Assembly: GCF_003752465.1 (NCBI RefSeq)
Contig: NZ_RKHJ01000001.1
Location: 1,054,001 to 1,118,000, forward strand
Direction of reading: 5' to 3'
DNA from: Agrococcus jenensis
GTDB lineage: Bacteria > Actinomycetota > Actinomycetes > Actinomycetales > Microbacteriaceae
DNA length: 64,000 nucleotides
Part shown: piece by piece, positions 10,075-18,247 of the stretch
How the letters are laid out: every line of letters begins with the position of its first letter
Position numbering within the stretch: position 1 is the stretch's first letter
The notes under the pieces: generated by a model
Told to the model about the DNA's origin: nothing
The model's input: only the letters and a program-made list of their open reading frames with translations
The model's database searches: none
Translations under genes and position numbers: made by a program

Positions 10075-10773
10075 CTAGGGCACCGCGAGCGCGACGGCTG
10101 CCTGCGCTCCGACGCGCGTGAACCCGAGCCGGTCGGCGACCCGCAGCGATGCCGCGTTGCCGGTGCGGCAGCGCCACTGCGCCACGAGCCCCGCGTCGAT
10201 CGCCGCGCACACCGCGCCGGTCGCCGCGGCCGACGCGTAGCCGCGGCCGCGCCGCCGTGCCGCGGTGGCGACGCCGATGTGGGCGATGGTGGTGTGCCAG
10301 CGCTGGAAGCCCGCGACGGCGACGGGCTCCCGGCCCTCGCGCACCGCCCAGTGGCGCTCCATCGGCTCGACGCCCGCCTCGGCCCACTCGTCGCCGTCGA
10401 CCGCCTCGCGGACGAGCGCGAGGTCGCGATCGTCGCCCGGCACGACGCCGTGCGAGGGCGCTGCGGGCCGGGTGCCGGTGAAGAGCAGGTGCGCGGAGCC
10501 GACCACTCGCGAGCCCGGCAGCAGCGCCGCGACCGCGGCGGCATCCCGCAGCGTCACCCGGTGGCGGGTCTCGAGCGCGATGAGCGCGCTCCTGGGCGCC
10601 GCGACGACCATCGCGGCGCCGAGCTCGATGACGACGACCGAGTCGAGGTCGTCGCGCTCGACCCAGGTGACGCCCTCGCCGTCGAAGGCCGTGACGGGCA
10701 CGCCCACCGCGTCCGCCCACGCTGCGCGCAGCTGCATGCGGTCGCGCTGCGGCAGATCCGGCAGGCGCATCAC
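10075..10773 (-). CDS. GNAT family N-acetyltransferase
   Basis: The C-terminal half holds the acetyl-CoA-binding core: IAHIGVATAARRRGRGYASA (motif A, R/QxxGxG/A type) followed by CRTGNAASLRVADRLGF (motif B). The N-terminal ~100 residues are a less recognisable extension, giving 232 residues in total against ~150 for single-domain GNATs. GTG (10773) and ATG (10770) starts are adjacent and cannot be separated. The gene converges with the VOC gene across a 15-base gap and is divergent from the nucleoside hydrolase. Substrate unknown. Confidence 0.8.
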   Translation of the reverse strand: MMRLPDLPQRDRMQLRAAWADAVGVPVTAFDGEGVTWVERDDLDSVVVIELGAAMVVAAPRSALIALETRHRVTLRDAAAVAALLPGSRVVGSAHLLFTGTRPAAPSHGVVPGDDRDLALVREAVDGDEWAEAGVEPMERHWAVREGREPVAVAGFQRWHTTIAHIGVATAARRRGRGYASAAATGAVCAAIDAGLVAQWRCRTGNAASLRVADRLGFTRVGAQAAVALAVP

Positions 10774-10822
10774 GACCCCAGTGTCGTCCTGCCCGAGCGC
10801 CGCCGCCAGTGGCGCGCCCGCC

Positions 10823-10828
10823 TAGGCT
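10823..10828 (+). promoter_or_regulatory. -10 box of the nucleoside hydrolase gene (leaderless)
   Basis: TAGGCT ends 6 bases before the GTG at 10835. Confidence 0.5.
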
Positions 10829-10834
10829 CGACGG

Positions 10835-11779
10835 GTGACCACCGTGCTGCTCGACGTCGACACCGGGATCGACGACGCCCTCGCCCTCTTCACCGCCGCG
10901 CTCTCGAACGAGATCGAACTGGTCGGCTGCACCGTCGTGTGGGGCAACGTCGACGTCGATCAGGGCGCGCGCAACACCTCCGAGGTGCTGCGCCTCGCCG
11001 GGCACGCGGATGTGCCGATCGCGGTGGGCGCCGCCGGCCCCCGCAACGGCCGCGTCGCCGTCTTCTCGCCCCAGGTGCACGGCGACGACGGGCTGGGCGG
11101 ATGCGCCGACACCGCCCACGAGCCGCGGCTCGCGGCCGAGAGCGCGGTCCAGCTCATGCTGCGGCTCAGCCACGAGCACGACGGCACGCTCGAGATCGTG
11201 GCGGTCGGACCGCTCACGAACCTCGCGGCCGCGCTCGACGCCGACCCGACCCTGCCCGAGCGCATCCGGCAGGTGACGATCATGGGCGGTGCGGCGCTCG
11301 CGGCGGGCAACGTGAGCGACACCGCGGAGGCGAACATCTGGCACGATCCGGAGGCGGCGCAGGCCGTCTTCGACGCGCCGTGGGAGCTGACGATGGTGGG
11401 CCTCGACGTGACGATGACCTCGCTCATCACCGACGAGCATCGCGCGCGGCTCGCCGCCGGCGGCGCGGTCGGCCGCTTCTCGTCGGACATCCTCGACTTC
11501 TACCTCGGCTACTACGAGGGCTACACGGGGGAGCGCGCGTCAGGCAACCACGACGCGCTCGCGCTCGCGGTGGCGACCGGCCTCGTGCGCACGACGCTGT
11601 CGCCGATCGTCGACGTGGAGGTCGACTGCAGCGACGGCCCCTCGCGCGGGCGCACCGTCGCGCGGCTCGAGGGGGAGTGGGGCACCTGGCCCGACCGCGA
11701 GGGCGCTCGCCATCGCGTCGTCATGGAGGTCGAGCCGGGGTTCGAGGACCGCATGGTCGACCTGCTCGCCGGCGCCTGA
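10835..11779 (+). CDS. Inosine/uridine-preferring nucleoside hydrolase family protein
   Basis: The product cleaves the N-glycosidic bond of ribonucleosides in the known family, releasing base and ribose for salvage. The N-terminal DVDTGIDDALAL is the Ca2+-binding DTDxxxDD signature; NIWHDPEAAQ and NHDALALAV supply the downstream substrate and metal residues, and IMGGA is conserved. Length (314 residues) is normal. Nucleobase preference cannot be read from sequence. A ribokinase and adenine phosphoribosyltransferase elsewhere in the window are consistent with salvage but are not linked in an operon. Confidence 0.9.
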   Translation: MTTVLLDVDTGIDDALALFTAALSNEIELVGCTVVWGNVDVDQGARNTSEVLRLAGHADVPIAVGAAGPRNGRVAVFSPQVHGDDGLGGCADTAHEPRLAAESAVQLMLRLSHEHDGTLEIVAVGPLTNLAAALDADPTLPERIRQVTIMGGAALAAGNVSDTAEANIWHDPEAAQAVFDAPWELTMVGLDVTMTSLITDEHRARLAAGGAVGRFSSDILDFYLGYYEGYTGERASGNHDALALAVATGLVRTTLSPIVDVEVDCSDGPSRGRTVARLEGEWGTWPDREGARHRVVMEVEPGFEDRMVDLLAGA

Positions 11780-11786
11780 GGCTGGG

Positions 11787-12257
11787 TCAGTCGAGCCGGT
11801 AGACGTGCTCGACGATCTCCCTGCCGACGCCGGCGGCCCACGACGTCTCCGAGCCGACGAGCACGAACCCGTTGCGCAGCAGCACGGCGGCTGAGGCGGG
11901 GTTGTGCGCCGCGGCGCGGGCGAAGAGCGGCCGCTGCCGCTCGCGCTCCAGCAGGAGCGCGAGCGCCGCGGAGGCGATGCCGCGCCCCCAGCGGGCCGGG
12001 TCGATCCAGTAGCTGACCTCGCGCTCCTGCTCGATCGTGAACGTCGAGACGGCGCCGACGAGCTGCGCGCCCTGCTCGATGACGAGCAGGTGGTTCTCGG
12101 GATCGGCGCGCACCCGCCGGTAGTGGGCGTCGAAGGCCGCCCGGTCGGTGGGGTCCTCGCGCGTGAAGGCGGCCATCGCGACGGCGTCGGGGTCGCGCTC
12201 CCAGCGGAAGAGCTGGTCGAGGTCGTCGTCGCGCAGCGGCCGCAGTCGGATCGTCAT
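11787..12257 (-). CDS. GNAT family N-acetyltransferase, RimJ/RimL-like
   Basis: The 156-residue protein begins IRLRPLRDDDLDQLFRWERD, the opening typical of RimJ/RimL-like acetyltransferases, and carries SYWIDPARWGRGIASAAL (acetyl-CoA loop) and HNPASAAVLLRNGF (motif B). Those proteins acetylate ribosomal protein N-termini or small molecules; which applies here is unknown. The ATG lies 6 bases after a TAGCGT box on the minus strand (12264-12269). It converges with the nucleoside hydrolase gene with only 7 bases between stops. Confidence 0.85.
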   Translation of the reverse strand: MTIRLRPLRDDDLDQLFRWERDPDAVAMAAFTREDPTDRAAFDAHYRRVRADPENHLLVIEQGAQLVGAVSTFTIEQEREVSYWIDPARWGRGIASAALALLLERERQRPLFARAAAHNPASAAVLLRNGFVLVGSETSWAAGVGREIVEHVYRLD

Positions 12258-12263
12258 GCCCTG

Positions 12264-12269
12264 ACGCTA
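12264..12269 (-). promoter_or_regulatory. -10 box of the 12257 GNAT gene (leaderless)
   Basis: On the minus strand TAGCGT ends 6 bases before the ATG. Confidence 0.5.
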
Positions 12270-12326
12270 GGGGCCGGCGCCCACGAGCGCGACGACGCGG
12301 CCAGCCGTCGACGGTCGCCGCGCGGA

Positions 12327-13493
12327 TCAGGCGACCGCGCCCATCCTCCGGACCGCCTCCTCGATCACCTCGGGCCGCGTGCCGAGGTTGAGGCGCACGT
12401 GGTTCTCGCCGCCGGTGCCGAACGCCTCGCCGGCGCTGAGGCCCACGCGCGCCTGCTCGAGGAACGCCTTCGCGGGGCCGGTGGAGAGCCCGATGTAGCC
12501 GGCCTCGGCGTGCGGGTCGAGGTCGGCGACGCGCGTCGCGCTGCAGTCGAGCCAGGCCAGGAACGTCGCCTCGCCCGGTCGCCAGCGGATCGTGGGCGCG
12601 TGCTCGACGAGCAGCCGCGCGAGCAGCGCCCGGTGCTCGCGGAGGGCGAGGAGCACGTCGTCGAGCCACGCCCGGCCGTCGTCGAAGGCCGCCACGTGCG
12701 CGATCGAGGCGATGTGCGACGGGCCGTGGCTCACGACCTCGGCGATGCCCGCGAGGTCGTCGGCCGTCTCGGCGCCGCCGACGATGAGCGCGGTGCGGAG
12801 GCCCGCGAGGTTCCACGCCTTCGACGCGCTCGTGAGCGAGAAGCCGCGCGGGTCGACGGTCCAGTAGGGCGTGAAGGTCGCGTCGAAGAGCAGCGGTGCG
12901 TGCACCTCGTCGGCGATCACCCGCACCCCGTGGCGCGCGGTGATCTCGGCGAGCGACTCGAGCTCCGCGCGCGTGTGCACGGTGCCAGTGGGGTTGTGCG
13001 GGTTGCACAGCAGCACGACCGCTCCGGCGCCGCCGACGCGCGCGCAGGCCTCCTCGATCGCCGCGAGGTCGAGCCGCAGGTCGGGCCCGAGCGGCGCCTC
13101 GACCACCTGCCGCTCGGCGTGCGCGGCGTAGGCGTGGAACGGCGGGTAGACCGGGCTCGTGACGATCACGGAGCCGCCGGGCGGGGTGAGCATGCGGATG
13201 AGCTCGAACGCGCCCATCATCACGTCGCTGACGAGCGCGGTGCGCTCGACGTCGACCGCGGCGCCCCAGCGGTCAGCGGCGAACCGGCCGAAGGCCTCCG
13301 CGTAGCCGGTGCCGTGCGGGTAGCCGGTGTCGCCGCGAAGCATCGCCGCGTGCACGGCCTCGGTGATCGGCTCGGCGGGCAGCACGTCCATCTCGGCGAC
13401 CCACAGCGGGAGCACGTCGGGCTCGAAGAACCGCCACTTGATGCTCGTCCGATCGCGGAGGTCGGCGAGGGGCACCTGCAGGAAGGGATCCAT
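12327..13493 (-). CDS. PLP-dependent cystathionine beta-lyase / aminotransferase, MalY/PatB type
   Basis: The 388-residue product belongs to fold-type I PLP enzymes. The opening WRFFEPDVLPLWVAEMD is typical of MalY/PatB C-S lyases, which split cystathionine or other cysteine conjugates to thiol, pyruvate and ammonia. LLCNPHNPTG contacts the cofactor and the Schiff-base lysine is in SASKAWNLAGLRTAL. Length is normal. The ATG at 13493 is preceded on the minus strand by CAGGAT-N6, a possible leaderless -10. Whether it acts in methionine synthesis or sulfur-compound degradation is not shown by the neighbours. Confidence 0.9.
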   Translation of the reverse strand: MDPFLQVPLADLRDRTSIKWRFFEPDVLPLWVAEMDVLPAEPITEAVHAAMLRGDTGYPHGTGYAEAFGRFAADRWGAAVDVERTALVSDVMMGAFELIRMLTPPGGSVIVTSPVYPPFHAYAAHAERQVVEAPLGPDLRLDLAAIEEACARVGGAGAVVLLCNPHNPTGTVHTRAELESLAEITARHGVRVIADEVHAPLLFDATFTPYWTVDPRGFSLTSASKAWNLAGLRTALIVGGAETADDLAGIAEVVSHGPSHIASIAHVAAFDDGRAWLDDVLLALREHRALLARLLVEHAPTIRWRPGEATFLAWLDCSATRVADLDPHAEAGYIGLSTGPAKAFLEQARVGLSAGEAFGTGGENHVRLNLGTRPEVIEEAVRRMGAVA

Positions 13494-13529
13494 GCCCCCA
13501 TCCTGCCGCCGCGGGTTCCGTCCGGCGAG

Positions 13530-13597
13530 ATCCCGACGGAGCGATCGGTCGGGCGAGGGCGCTATCCCCTCGCGGCGCCGGCTGCTCCGTCGAGGCT
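13530..13597. repeat. Stop-codon-abutting palindrome, copy 1 (most diverged)
   Basis: A 68-base near-palindrome with outer arms around GACGGAGC...GCTCCGTC and a central GCTATC turn. It lies between malY-like and carbonic anhydrase genes and its right end meets the TGA of the carbonic anhydrase gene (13597-13599). It matches the elements at 48314, 51484 and 58476. Confidence 0.8.
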
Positions 13598-14094
13598 CAG
13601 GCGACCTGCTCGAGGAGGCCGGAGTCGACGTCGTAGAGGAAGCCGCCGACGCGGGCCCGGTCGCCGATGAGCGGGTGCGAGCGCACGCGGTGCACGTCCT
13701 CGATGATCGAGAGCCGCTGGTGCTCGATCGCGCCGAGGTCGAGCCACGACGCGTCGGTGCCGGCGGCGTGCGAGATGTCGACGAGCAGCTCGCGCTCCGA
13801 CTTCGAGGCCATCGCGCAGCGCGTGTGCTGCACGAGCAGCACGCGGTCGACGCCCAGCAGGTTGACGCCCAGCACGAGCGCGACGAGCGTGCGCTCGGTG
13901 GCGCGGCCGCCCGGGTTGCGCAGGATCTTCGCGTCACCGGGCACGAGCCCGATCATGCCGAGCGGGTCGATCCGCGAGTCCATGCAGGTCACCATCGCGA
14001 CGCCGGACTTCGCGACACCGTCGAAGCCCTGCAGGTCGAAGGAGGCGGCGAAGTCGCGGTTGCTCGCGAGCAGGTCGTCGAAGGCGTGTTCCAT
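13597..14094 (-). CDS. Beta-class carbonic anhydrase
   Basis: This cytosolic zinc enzyme interconverts CO2 and bicarbonate. The beta-class residues are visible: zinc ligands Cys37, His90 and Cys93 (CMDSR and HTRC) and the Asp39-Arg41 dyad. The 165-residue length suits the short actinobacterial type. The ATG at 14094 begins just before the fold and has a TAGATT box 8 bases upstream; the frame could be read from 14133 but that would overlap the divergent gene. The stop abuts palindrome copy 1. Confidence 0.93.
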   Translation of the reverse strand: MEHAFDDLLASNRDFAASFDLQGFDGVAKSGVAMVTCMDSRIDPLGMIGLVPGDAKILRNPGGRATERTLVALVLGVNLLGVDRVLLVQHTRCAMASKSERELLVDISHAAGTDASWLDLGAIEHQRLSIIEDVHRVRSHPLIGDRARVGGFLYDVDSGLLEQVA

Positions 14095-14102
14095 GGTCAC
14101 CG

Positions 14103-14108
14103 AATCTA
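14103..14108 (-). promoter_or_regulatory. -10 box of the carbonic anhydrase gene
   Basis: Minus-strand TAGATT ends 8 bases before the ATG at 14094. Confidence 0.4.
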
Positions 14109-14131
14109 CCGCGCGTGCGAGCATGGGCCGC

Positions 14132-14482
14132 ATGGAGCTCCGAGCGCTCGCCCGCCAGATCGACGCGATCTCGCGCCGGTACGCCGACGTCTACGGCTTC
14201 GAGCGCGACGCCGACTGGCTCGTGCTCAAGCTGCAGGAGGAGGTCGGCGAGGTCGTGCAGGCGTGGCTGGCGAAGACCGGCCGGCAGCGAGACAAGGGCC
14301 ACAGCCCGGAGGAGATCGATCGCCGCTTCGCGCTCGAGCTCGCGGACGCGGTGGGGATGCTGCTCGCGCTCGCGGAGGCGACGGGCGTCGACATCGAGCA
14401 GGCGATCGATGAGAAGTGGCTCGTCTGGGACCGGCGGGTGTCGCAGCGGGCCGGCGAGGCGGATGCGCCCGAGCGGGACTGA
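14132..14482 (+). CDS. MazG-like nucleotide pyrophosphohydrolase
   Basis: The 116-residue all-helical protein shows the metal-binding pattern of MazG/all-alpha NTP pyrophosphatases: LQEEVGEVVQAW (Glu36, Glu37, Glu40) and LELADAVGML (Glu69, Asp72). Such enzymes hydrolyse NTPs or dNTPs to monophosphate and pyrophosphate, as housecleaning or alarmone control. A second in-frame ATG at 14123 would add three residues. The gene is divergent from carbonic anhydrase with only 37 bases between starts, so their promoters must overlap. Its preferred nucleotide is unknown. Confidence 0.8.
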   Translation: MELRALARQIDAISRRYADVYGFERDADWLVLKLQEEVGEVVQAWLAKTGRQRDKGHSPEEIDRRFALELADAVGMLLALAEATGVDIEQAIDEKWLVWDRRVSQRAGEADAPERD

Positions 14483-14539
14483 CGCTCGACCGACTCGCAC
14501 CGCACCGCCTCGGCTCTGGCGTCGCGAGCGACAGGTGCG

Positions 14540-14545
14540 CATACT
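14540..14545 (+). promoter_or_regulatory. Possible -10 box of the LuxR-type regulator (leaderless)
   Basis: CATACT ends 6 bases before the ATG at 14552. Confidence 0.35.
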
Positions 14546-14551
14546 CGGCGC

Positions 14552-15310
14552 ATGGATGCTCGCGCCCTCGCGTTCGGCGGTGTCGAGCTGTGCCGCGCCG
14601 TGGTCGACGGCCAGGATGCGCTGCCGGAGCTGCTGGCGCTCGTCGCGCAGCAGGTCGGCACCGACGCGGTGACGCTCTCGAGCGTCGACCTCGCCGACGG
14701 CTCGTCGAACGTGCTGACGCACGGTGCCGCGCCGCTGGACGTCAGCGAAGGCGCTGCGTGGCGACGGCTGCTCGGCACCCATCCGTATGCGACGCACCTC
14801 GCGACGGCGAACAGGCCGCGGCGTCGGCTCACCGAGGTCGTCGACGTGCGCGAGCTGCGGCGCTCGGAGGTGTTCCAGGTGTGCCTGGAGCCGCGTGGGC
14901 TGACCTATCAGGCTGCGCTCGTCGTCGAGCGCGCAGGCAGCCGGATGACGCTGCTGTCGATGTGGCGGACCGACGACGACTTCAGCGACGACGACGTCGA
15001 TGCGGTCGGTCTGCTGGCGACGGCGCTGGGTGCGTCGCTGCGCGCCCGAGAGTCGCTGCGGTCGCTCGAGGCGATCGCGGGGACGGGCCGTGGCCCGGTC
15101 GGACTCACACGTCGGCAGACGCAGGTCGTCGAGCTCGTGTCCGCGGGCATGACCAACGACCAGGTCGCACGACGGCTCGGGCTCTCGAGCCGTACGGTGC
15201 GCAAGCACCTCGCGCTGCTGTTCGACCGCACGGGAGCGCGCTCGCGCACCGAGCTCGCCGTCCTGTGGAGGGACGCCGCGCGTGTGGGAGGCGTACGCAC
15301 CTTCCGCTGA
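14552..15310 (+). CDS. LuxR-type transcriptional regulator with GAF-like N-terminus
   Basis: The last ~65 residues (about 180-245) are a LuxR/NarL helix-turn-helix: LTRRQTQVVELVSAGMTNDQVARRLGLSSRTVRKHLALLF in two halves, with the usual TnxxVA and SxRTVrkHL contacts. The first ~165 residues resemble a GAF-type sensor fold (mixed alpha/beta, no receiver-domain phosphorylation Asp pattern), so it is not a classic response regulator. Neither ligand nor target is indicated; the neighbouring secreted HAF protein is convergent. Codon use is slightly less GC-biased than flanking genes. Confidence 0.8.
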   Translation: MDARALAFGGVELCRAVVDGQDALPELLALVAQQVGTDAVTLSSVDLADGSSNVLTHGAAPLDVSEGAAWRRLLGTHPYATHLATANRPRRRLTEVVDVRELRRSEVFQVCLEPRGLTYQAALVVERAGSRMTLLSMWRTDDDFSDDDVDAVGLLATALGASLRARESLRSLEAIAGTGRGPVGLTRRQTQVVELVSAGMTNDQVARRLGLSSRTVRKHLALLFDRTGARSRTELAVLWRDAARVGGVRTFR

Positions 15311-15352
15311 AGTGCAGCCCCACCCGCGCTGCGGGCGGTGCTCCGGCCGCCG

Positions 15353-16690
15353 TCAGCGCACCCGGGCGATCCGCTCCTGCGCCCTCGCGTGCTCATAGCC
15401 CTCGGGCTGCTGCCCGCTCGCCGCGGTCCGTGCGCCGGCCGTCGCGGCCGCACCCTCGGGCGCCGCTTCCTCCCAGAACGCCGTGTGGCTCGTCGTCACC
15501 GCCGCACCGCACGCGCTCGCGTTCGTGTAGACGACGGGGTCGAGGCGAGGACTGCCGTCCACGTGCCAGCCGGTGTGGGAGGTCGAGCCCACCTGGTCGA
15601 GCGCGGCGTTGACGCCGTGGGCGGCGCCGCCGATCCAGTCTCGCCAGTCCTCCTGGCCCTGCTCGAGCGCGTAGGGGCTCGGCAGCACGCGTGCGACGCC
15701 CGAGTCATCGGTCCAGAGCACGCTGTGGTCGACGACGCCCTCCTCGTTCGCCCCAGCGCTGGCCGGGTCGAACCGGTCGGCGAGGCCGACGACCCAGCCG
15801 CCCTCCGATTGCCCGTAGACCGCGCTGAAGCCGCCTCCCGGCAGCAGTCCGAGCGACTCGATCGTCGTGGGCGAGGGCCATCGAGCGGCCTCGTAGTGGC
15901 CGCCGAACCAGTCGCCGAACCACGCGACCCCAGCCGCCTCGCCGCGCTCGTCCAGGAGGCGCACGTACGTGTCCGCCTCGACGCCGGGATTGCTCGCCAC
16001 GTGCGTGACCTCGCCCCGCCGTGACCAGATCGCTCCCCATGGCACGACGGCCTCGAGGTCCGGCAGCTCGAGCGAGGTCGCGCCCGCGACCCGGAGGTCG
16101 TTGGTGATGTCCCAACCCTCGGCGTACGGGAATGCGCTGTCGTTCGGCAGTGCCGTGCCCGGTCGGTCGAGGCGCGGCGACCACACGCGGGCCTCGGCCT
16201 CGAGGTCGCTCGTCCAGACGGTGCCGACCGCATCACCGCGGTCGTTGATGCGTCGCACGCCGATCCCAGCGGCCTCCTGCTCGGTCTCGACCCAGGTGAT
16301 CCGCCCCGACCGGAGGCTCTGCACCCAGGCGCGCTCGCGACCGGATGCGTCGAAGCCCTGGCCGTTGATGAGGCCGGTCGGGGTCAGCTCGAAGGCGACA
16401 CCGTCGACCATGTCCGTCGGCCCGACCCGCACGGGTTCCCCGTCGAGGCCGTACCAGACGACGGGATGCCTGCCCCAGCTGCCGTCCCCCTCGACGAGCT
16501 CGAAGCTGCCGTAGTAGACGGTCCCGACGCCCGGCACCTGCTCGATGTCCATGACCGTGCCGTACTGGGCGTTCGCGGGCTGCCGCATCGTCATCACCTC
16601 GCACCCGCTGGCCGCGTGCGCGGCAGGCGCGACGACGAGCATCGCCCCTGCCAGTCCTGCGGCTGCCACGCCGCGCATCACCGTTCGCAT
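15353..16690 (-). CDS. Secreted HAF-repeat protein
   Basis: The 445-residue product starts with a Sec signal peptide: Met-Arg-rich start, hydrophobic AAAGLAGAMLVV, then APAAHA before the likely cleavage at about residue 26. The mature part contains about five repeats of the type 'I N x x G x x x G ... A x x W' (for example INDRGDAVGTVW, WDITNDLRVAGAT, LLDERGEAAGVAW, GQSEGGWVVGLA), the pattern of extracellular HAF-family repeats, probably a beta-propeller. GGAG at a suitable distance precedes the ATG at 16690. The C-terminal ~50 residues are Ala/Gly-rich. Function unknown; possible surface or cell-wall role. Confidence 0.75.
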   Translation of the reverse strand: MRTVMRGVAAAGLAGAMLVVAPAAHAASGCEVMTMRQPANAQYGTVMDIEQVPGVGTVYYGSFELVEGDGSWGRHPVVWYGLDGEPVRVGPTDMVDGVAFELTPTGLINGQGFDASGRERAWVQSLRSGRITWVETEQEAAGIGVRRINDRGDAVGTVWTSDLEAEARVWSPRLDRPGTALPNDSAFPYAEGWDITNDLRVAGATSLELPDLEAVVPWGAIWSRRGEVTHVASNPGVEADTYVRLLDERGEAAGVAWFGDWFGGHYEAARWPSPTTIESLGLLPGGGFSAVYGQSEGGWVVGLADRFDPASAGANEEGVVDHSVLWTDDSGVARVLPSPYALEQGQEDWRDWIGGAAHGVNAALDQVGSTSHTGWHVDGSPRLDPVVYTNASACGAAVTTSHTAFWEEAAPEGAAATAGARTAASGQQPEGYEHARAQERIARVR

Positions 16691-16847
16691 CACGTCTCCT
16701 GCCGATGCCGTGGCCGGCCCGGATGCCGGCCCTCGAGCAGGATCGTGCACCCGGCGACCGACGAGCGGAAGGTGGCGCTTCCGCCACCCCTCTGCTGCCG
16801 ACCACGCCTCGGAGGATCGTCCCGCCGCGCCGTCCAGCCCACGACGG

Positions 16848-16853
16848 TAGCCT
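16848..16853 (+). promoter_or_regulatory. -10 box of the flavin monooxygenase gene (leaderless)
   Basis: TAGCCT ends 6 bases before the ATG at 16860. Confidence 0.5.
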
Positions 16854-16859
16854 GCGGGC

Positions 16860-18176
16860 ATGACGCAGACCGCCATCATCGTCGGTGCAGGACTCGGCGG
16901 CCTCGCCGCCGCCCGTGGACTGGAGGCCGCCGGCTGGCAGGTGCGGGTGCTCGAGGCGGCGCCCGCCGTGCGCAGCGTCGGCGCCGGCATCAGCATCACC
17001 GAGAACGGGCTTGCGGCGCTCGACGCCCTCGGCGTCGGCGACGCGGTGCGCGAGCGTGCCGTCCGGGCACTGCCGGAGGGCATCTTCACCGACCAGGGCT
17101 CGCCGCTGCACCGCGGCTTCCAGCTCGACTCGAGCGCGATCCACGCGATCCACCGCTCGACCCTGCTGGATGCGCTCCGCGAGGGCCGCGAGATCGAGAC
17201 CGGCATGCGGGTGGTCGGCGTGACCGACGGCGCGAGCGGCCGCCCGAGCGTCACGATCGAGCACGGCGCGGCCGACCCGGACTCCGCCGACGCCCGCGAC
17301 GAGCGCCAGCGCCGCCGCGACCGGGCGCGCGGCACGAAGCTGGGCCGCCGCATCCACCGGGCACTCGAGCCCGGCGACGACCCCATCGACCGCCGGGCGG
17401 AGGGCCGCGCGAGCCGCGCGCAGGTGCGCGCGGTCGAGGCCGCCCGCTTCGAGACGATCGAGGCCGACCTCGTCGTCGGCGCCGACGGCATCGACTCCGC
17501 GGTGCGGAAGGCGCTCTGGCCGAAGGCGCGCACCGACTACTCCGGCGCGACCTGCTGGTACGGCGTCGTGCAGGCGGAGGCGGACTCGCCCTCGGGCGTG
17601 CGGCAGTACCTGGGTCGCGGCGCAGAGTTCGGCATGGAGCCGATCGACGGCGGCCGCGTCTACTGGTGGGGCATGGCCCACGCGCGCATGGGCCGCTCCT
17701 CGCGCGACGAGCTCGAGGCCGCCCGCGCCCGCTTCGACACCTGGGCGCCCGAGGTGCGCGATCACATCGCCGCGACGCCGCAGGCCGGGATCGTGCGCCG
17801 CGACCTGTGGTCGCTCGCGACGCCGCTGCGCAGCTTCCACCGCCCGGGCGTGGTGCTGCTCGGCGACGCGGCGCACGCGATGCTGCCCACGCTCGGCCAG
17901 GGCGGCAACCTGACCTTCGAGGACGCCGCGACGCTCGGCATCCTGCTCGAGGACCACTCCCGCGACGAGGCGCTGCGGCAGTACGACCGCGAGCGGGTCG
18001 GCCGCACCCAGCGTTTCCAGCAGCTCTCGCACCGCCTCGCGCGCACCACGGTGCAGGCGCGCAACCCCGTGCTGGTCGCCGCCCGCAACGGCGCGTTCAA
18101 CCTCATGCCGACGATGCTGGCCGAGCTCGCGGGCGACTGGATGCTGGGCTGGCGCTCGCCGCGGCACGTCGACTGA
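16860..18176 (+). CDS. FAD-dependent monooxygenase with an Arg-rich insertion
   Basis: A class A flavoprotein hydroxylase (salicylate/3-hydroxybenzoate-hydroxylase-like): GAGLGGLAAARGLE binds FAD near the N-terminus, ADLVVGADGIDSAVR is the DG motif, and LLGDAAHAMLPTLGQGGNLTFEDA is the GD motif. It should hydroxylate an aromatic or polyketide-like substrate with NAD(P)H and O2. Residues ~137-194 form a highly charged stretch (ADARDERQRRRDRARG, then RRAEGRASRAQVRAVEAARF) placed just before the DG motif, where relatives have only a short loop; total length is 438. The gene is monocistronic; substrate unknown. Confidence 0.88.
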   Translation: MTQTAIIVGAGLGGLAAARGLEAAGWQVRVLEAAPAVRSVGAGISITENGLAALDALGVGDAVRERAVRALPEGIFTDQGSPLHRGFQLDSSAIHAIHRSTLLDALREGREIETGMRVVGVTDGASGRPSVTIEHGAADPDSADARDERQRRRDRARGTKLGRRIHRALEPGDDPIDRRAEGRASRAQVRAVEAARFETIEADLVVGADGIDSAVRKALWPKARTDYSGATCWYGVVQAEADSPSGVRQYLGRGAEFGMEPIDGGRVYWWGMAHARMGRSSRDELEAARARFDTWAPEVRDHIAATPQAGIVRRDLWSLATPLRSFHRPGVVLLGDAAHAMLPTLGQGGNLTFEDAATLGILLEDHSRDEALRQYDRERVGRTQRFQQLSHRLARTTVQARNPVLVAARNGAFNLMPTMLAELAGDWMLGWRSPRHVD

Positions 18177-18236
18177 GCACGGCTGCGGCGCTGCGCCGCT
18201 GCAGGAGGGCCCTGGCGGCCGACGCGCGATCGGCCG

Positions 18237-18242
18237 CACAAT
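18237..18242 (+). promoter_or_regulatory. Possible -10 box of the 18248 gene
   Basis: CACAAT ends 5 bases before the ATG at 18248. Confidence 0.3.
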
Positions 18243-18247
18243 GAGCC

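Noticed and set aside
9821..11440. Long minus-strand open frames across the GNAT and nucleoside hydrolase genes, and similar long frames throughout
   Set aside because: High GC leaves stop codons rare in every frame. These frames are Arg/Ala/Pro-rich, have no family motifs and lie over well-supported genes.
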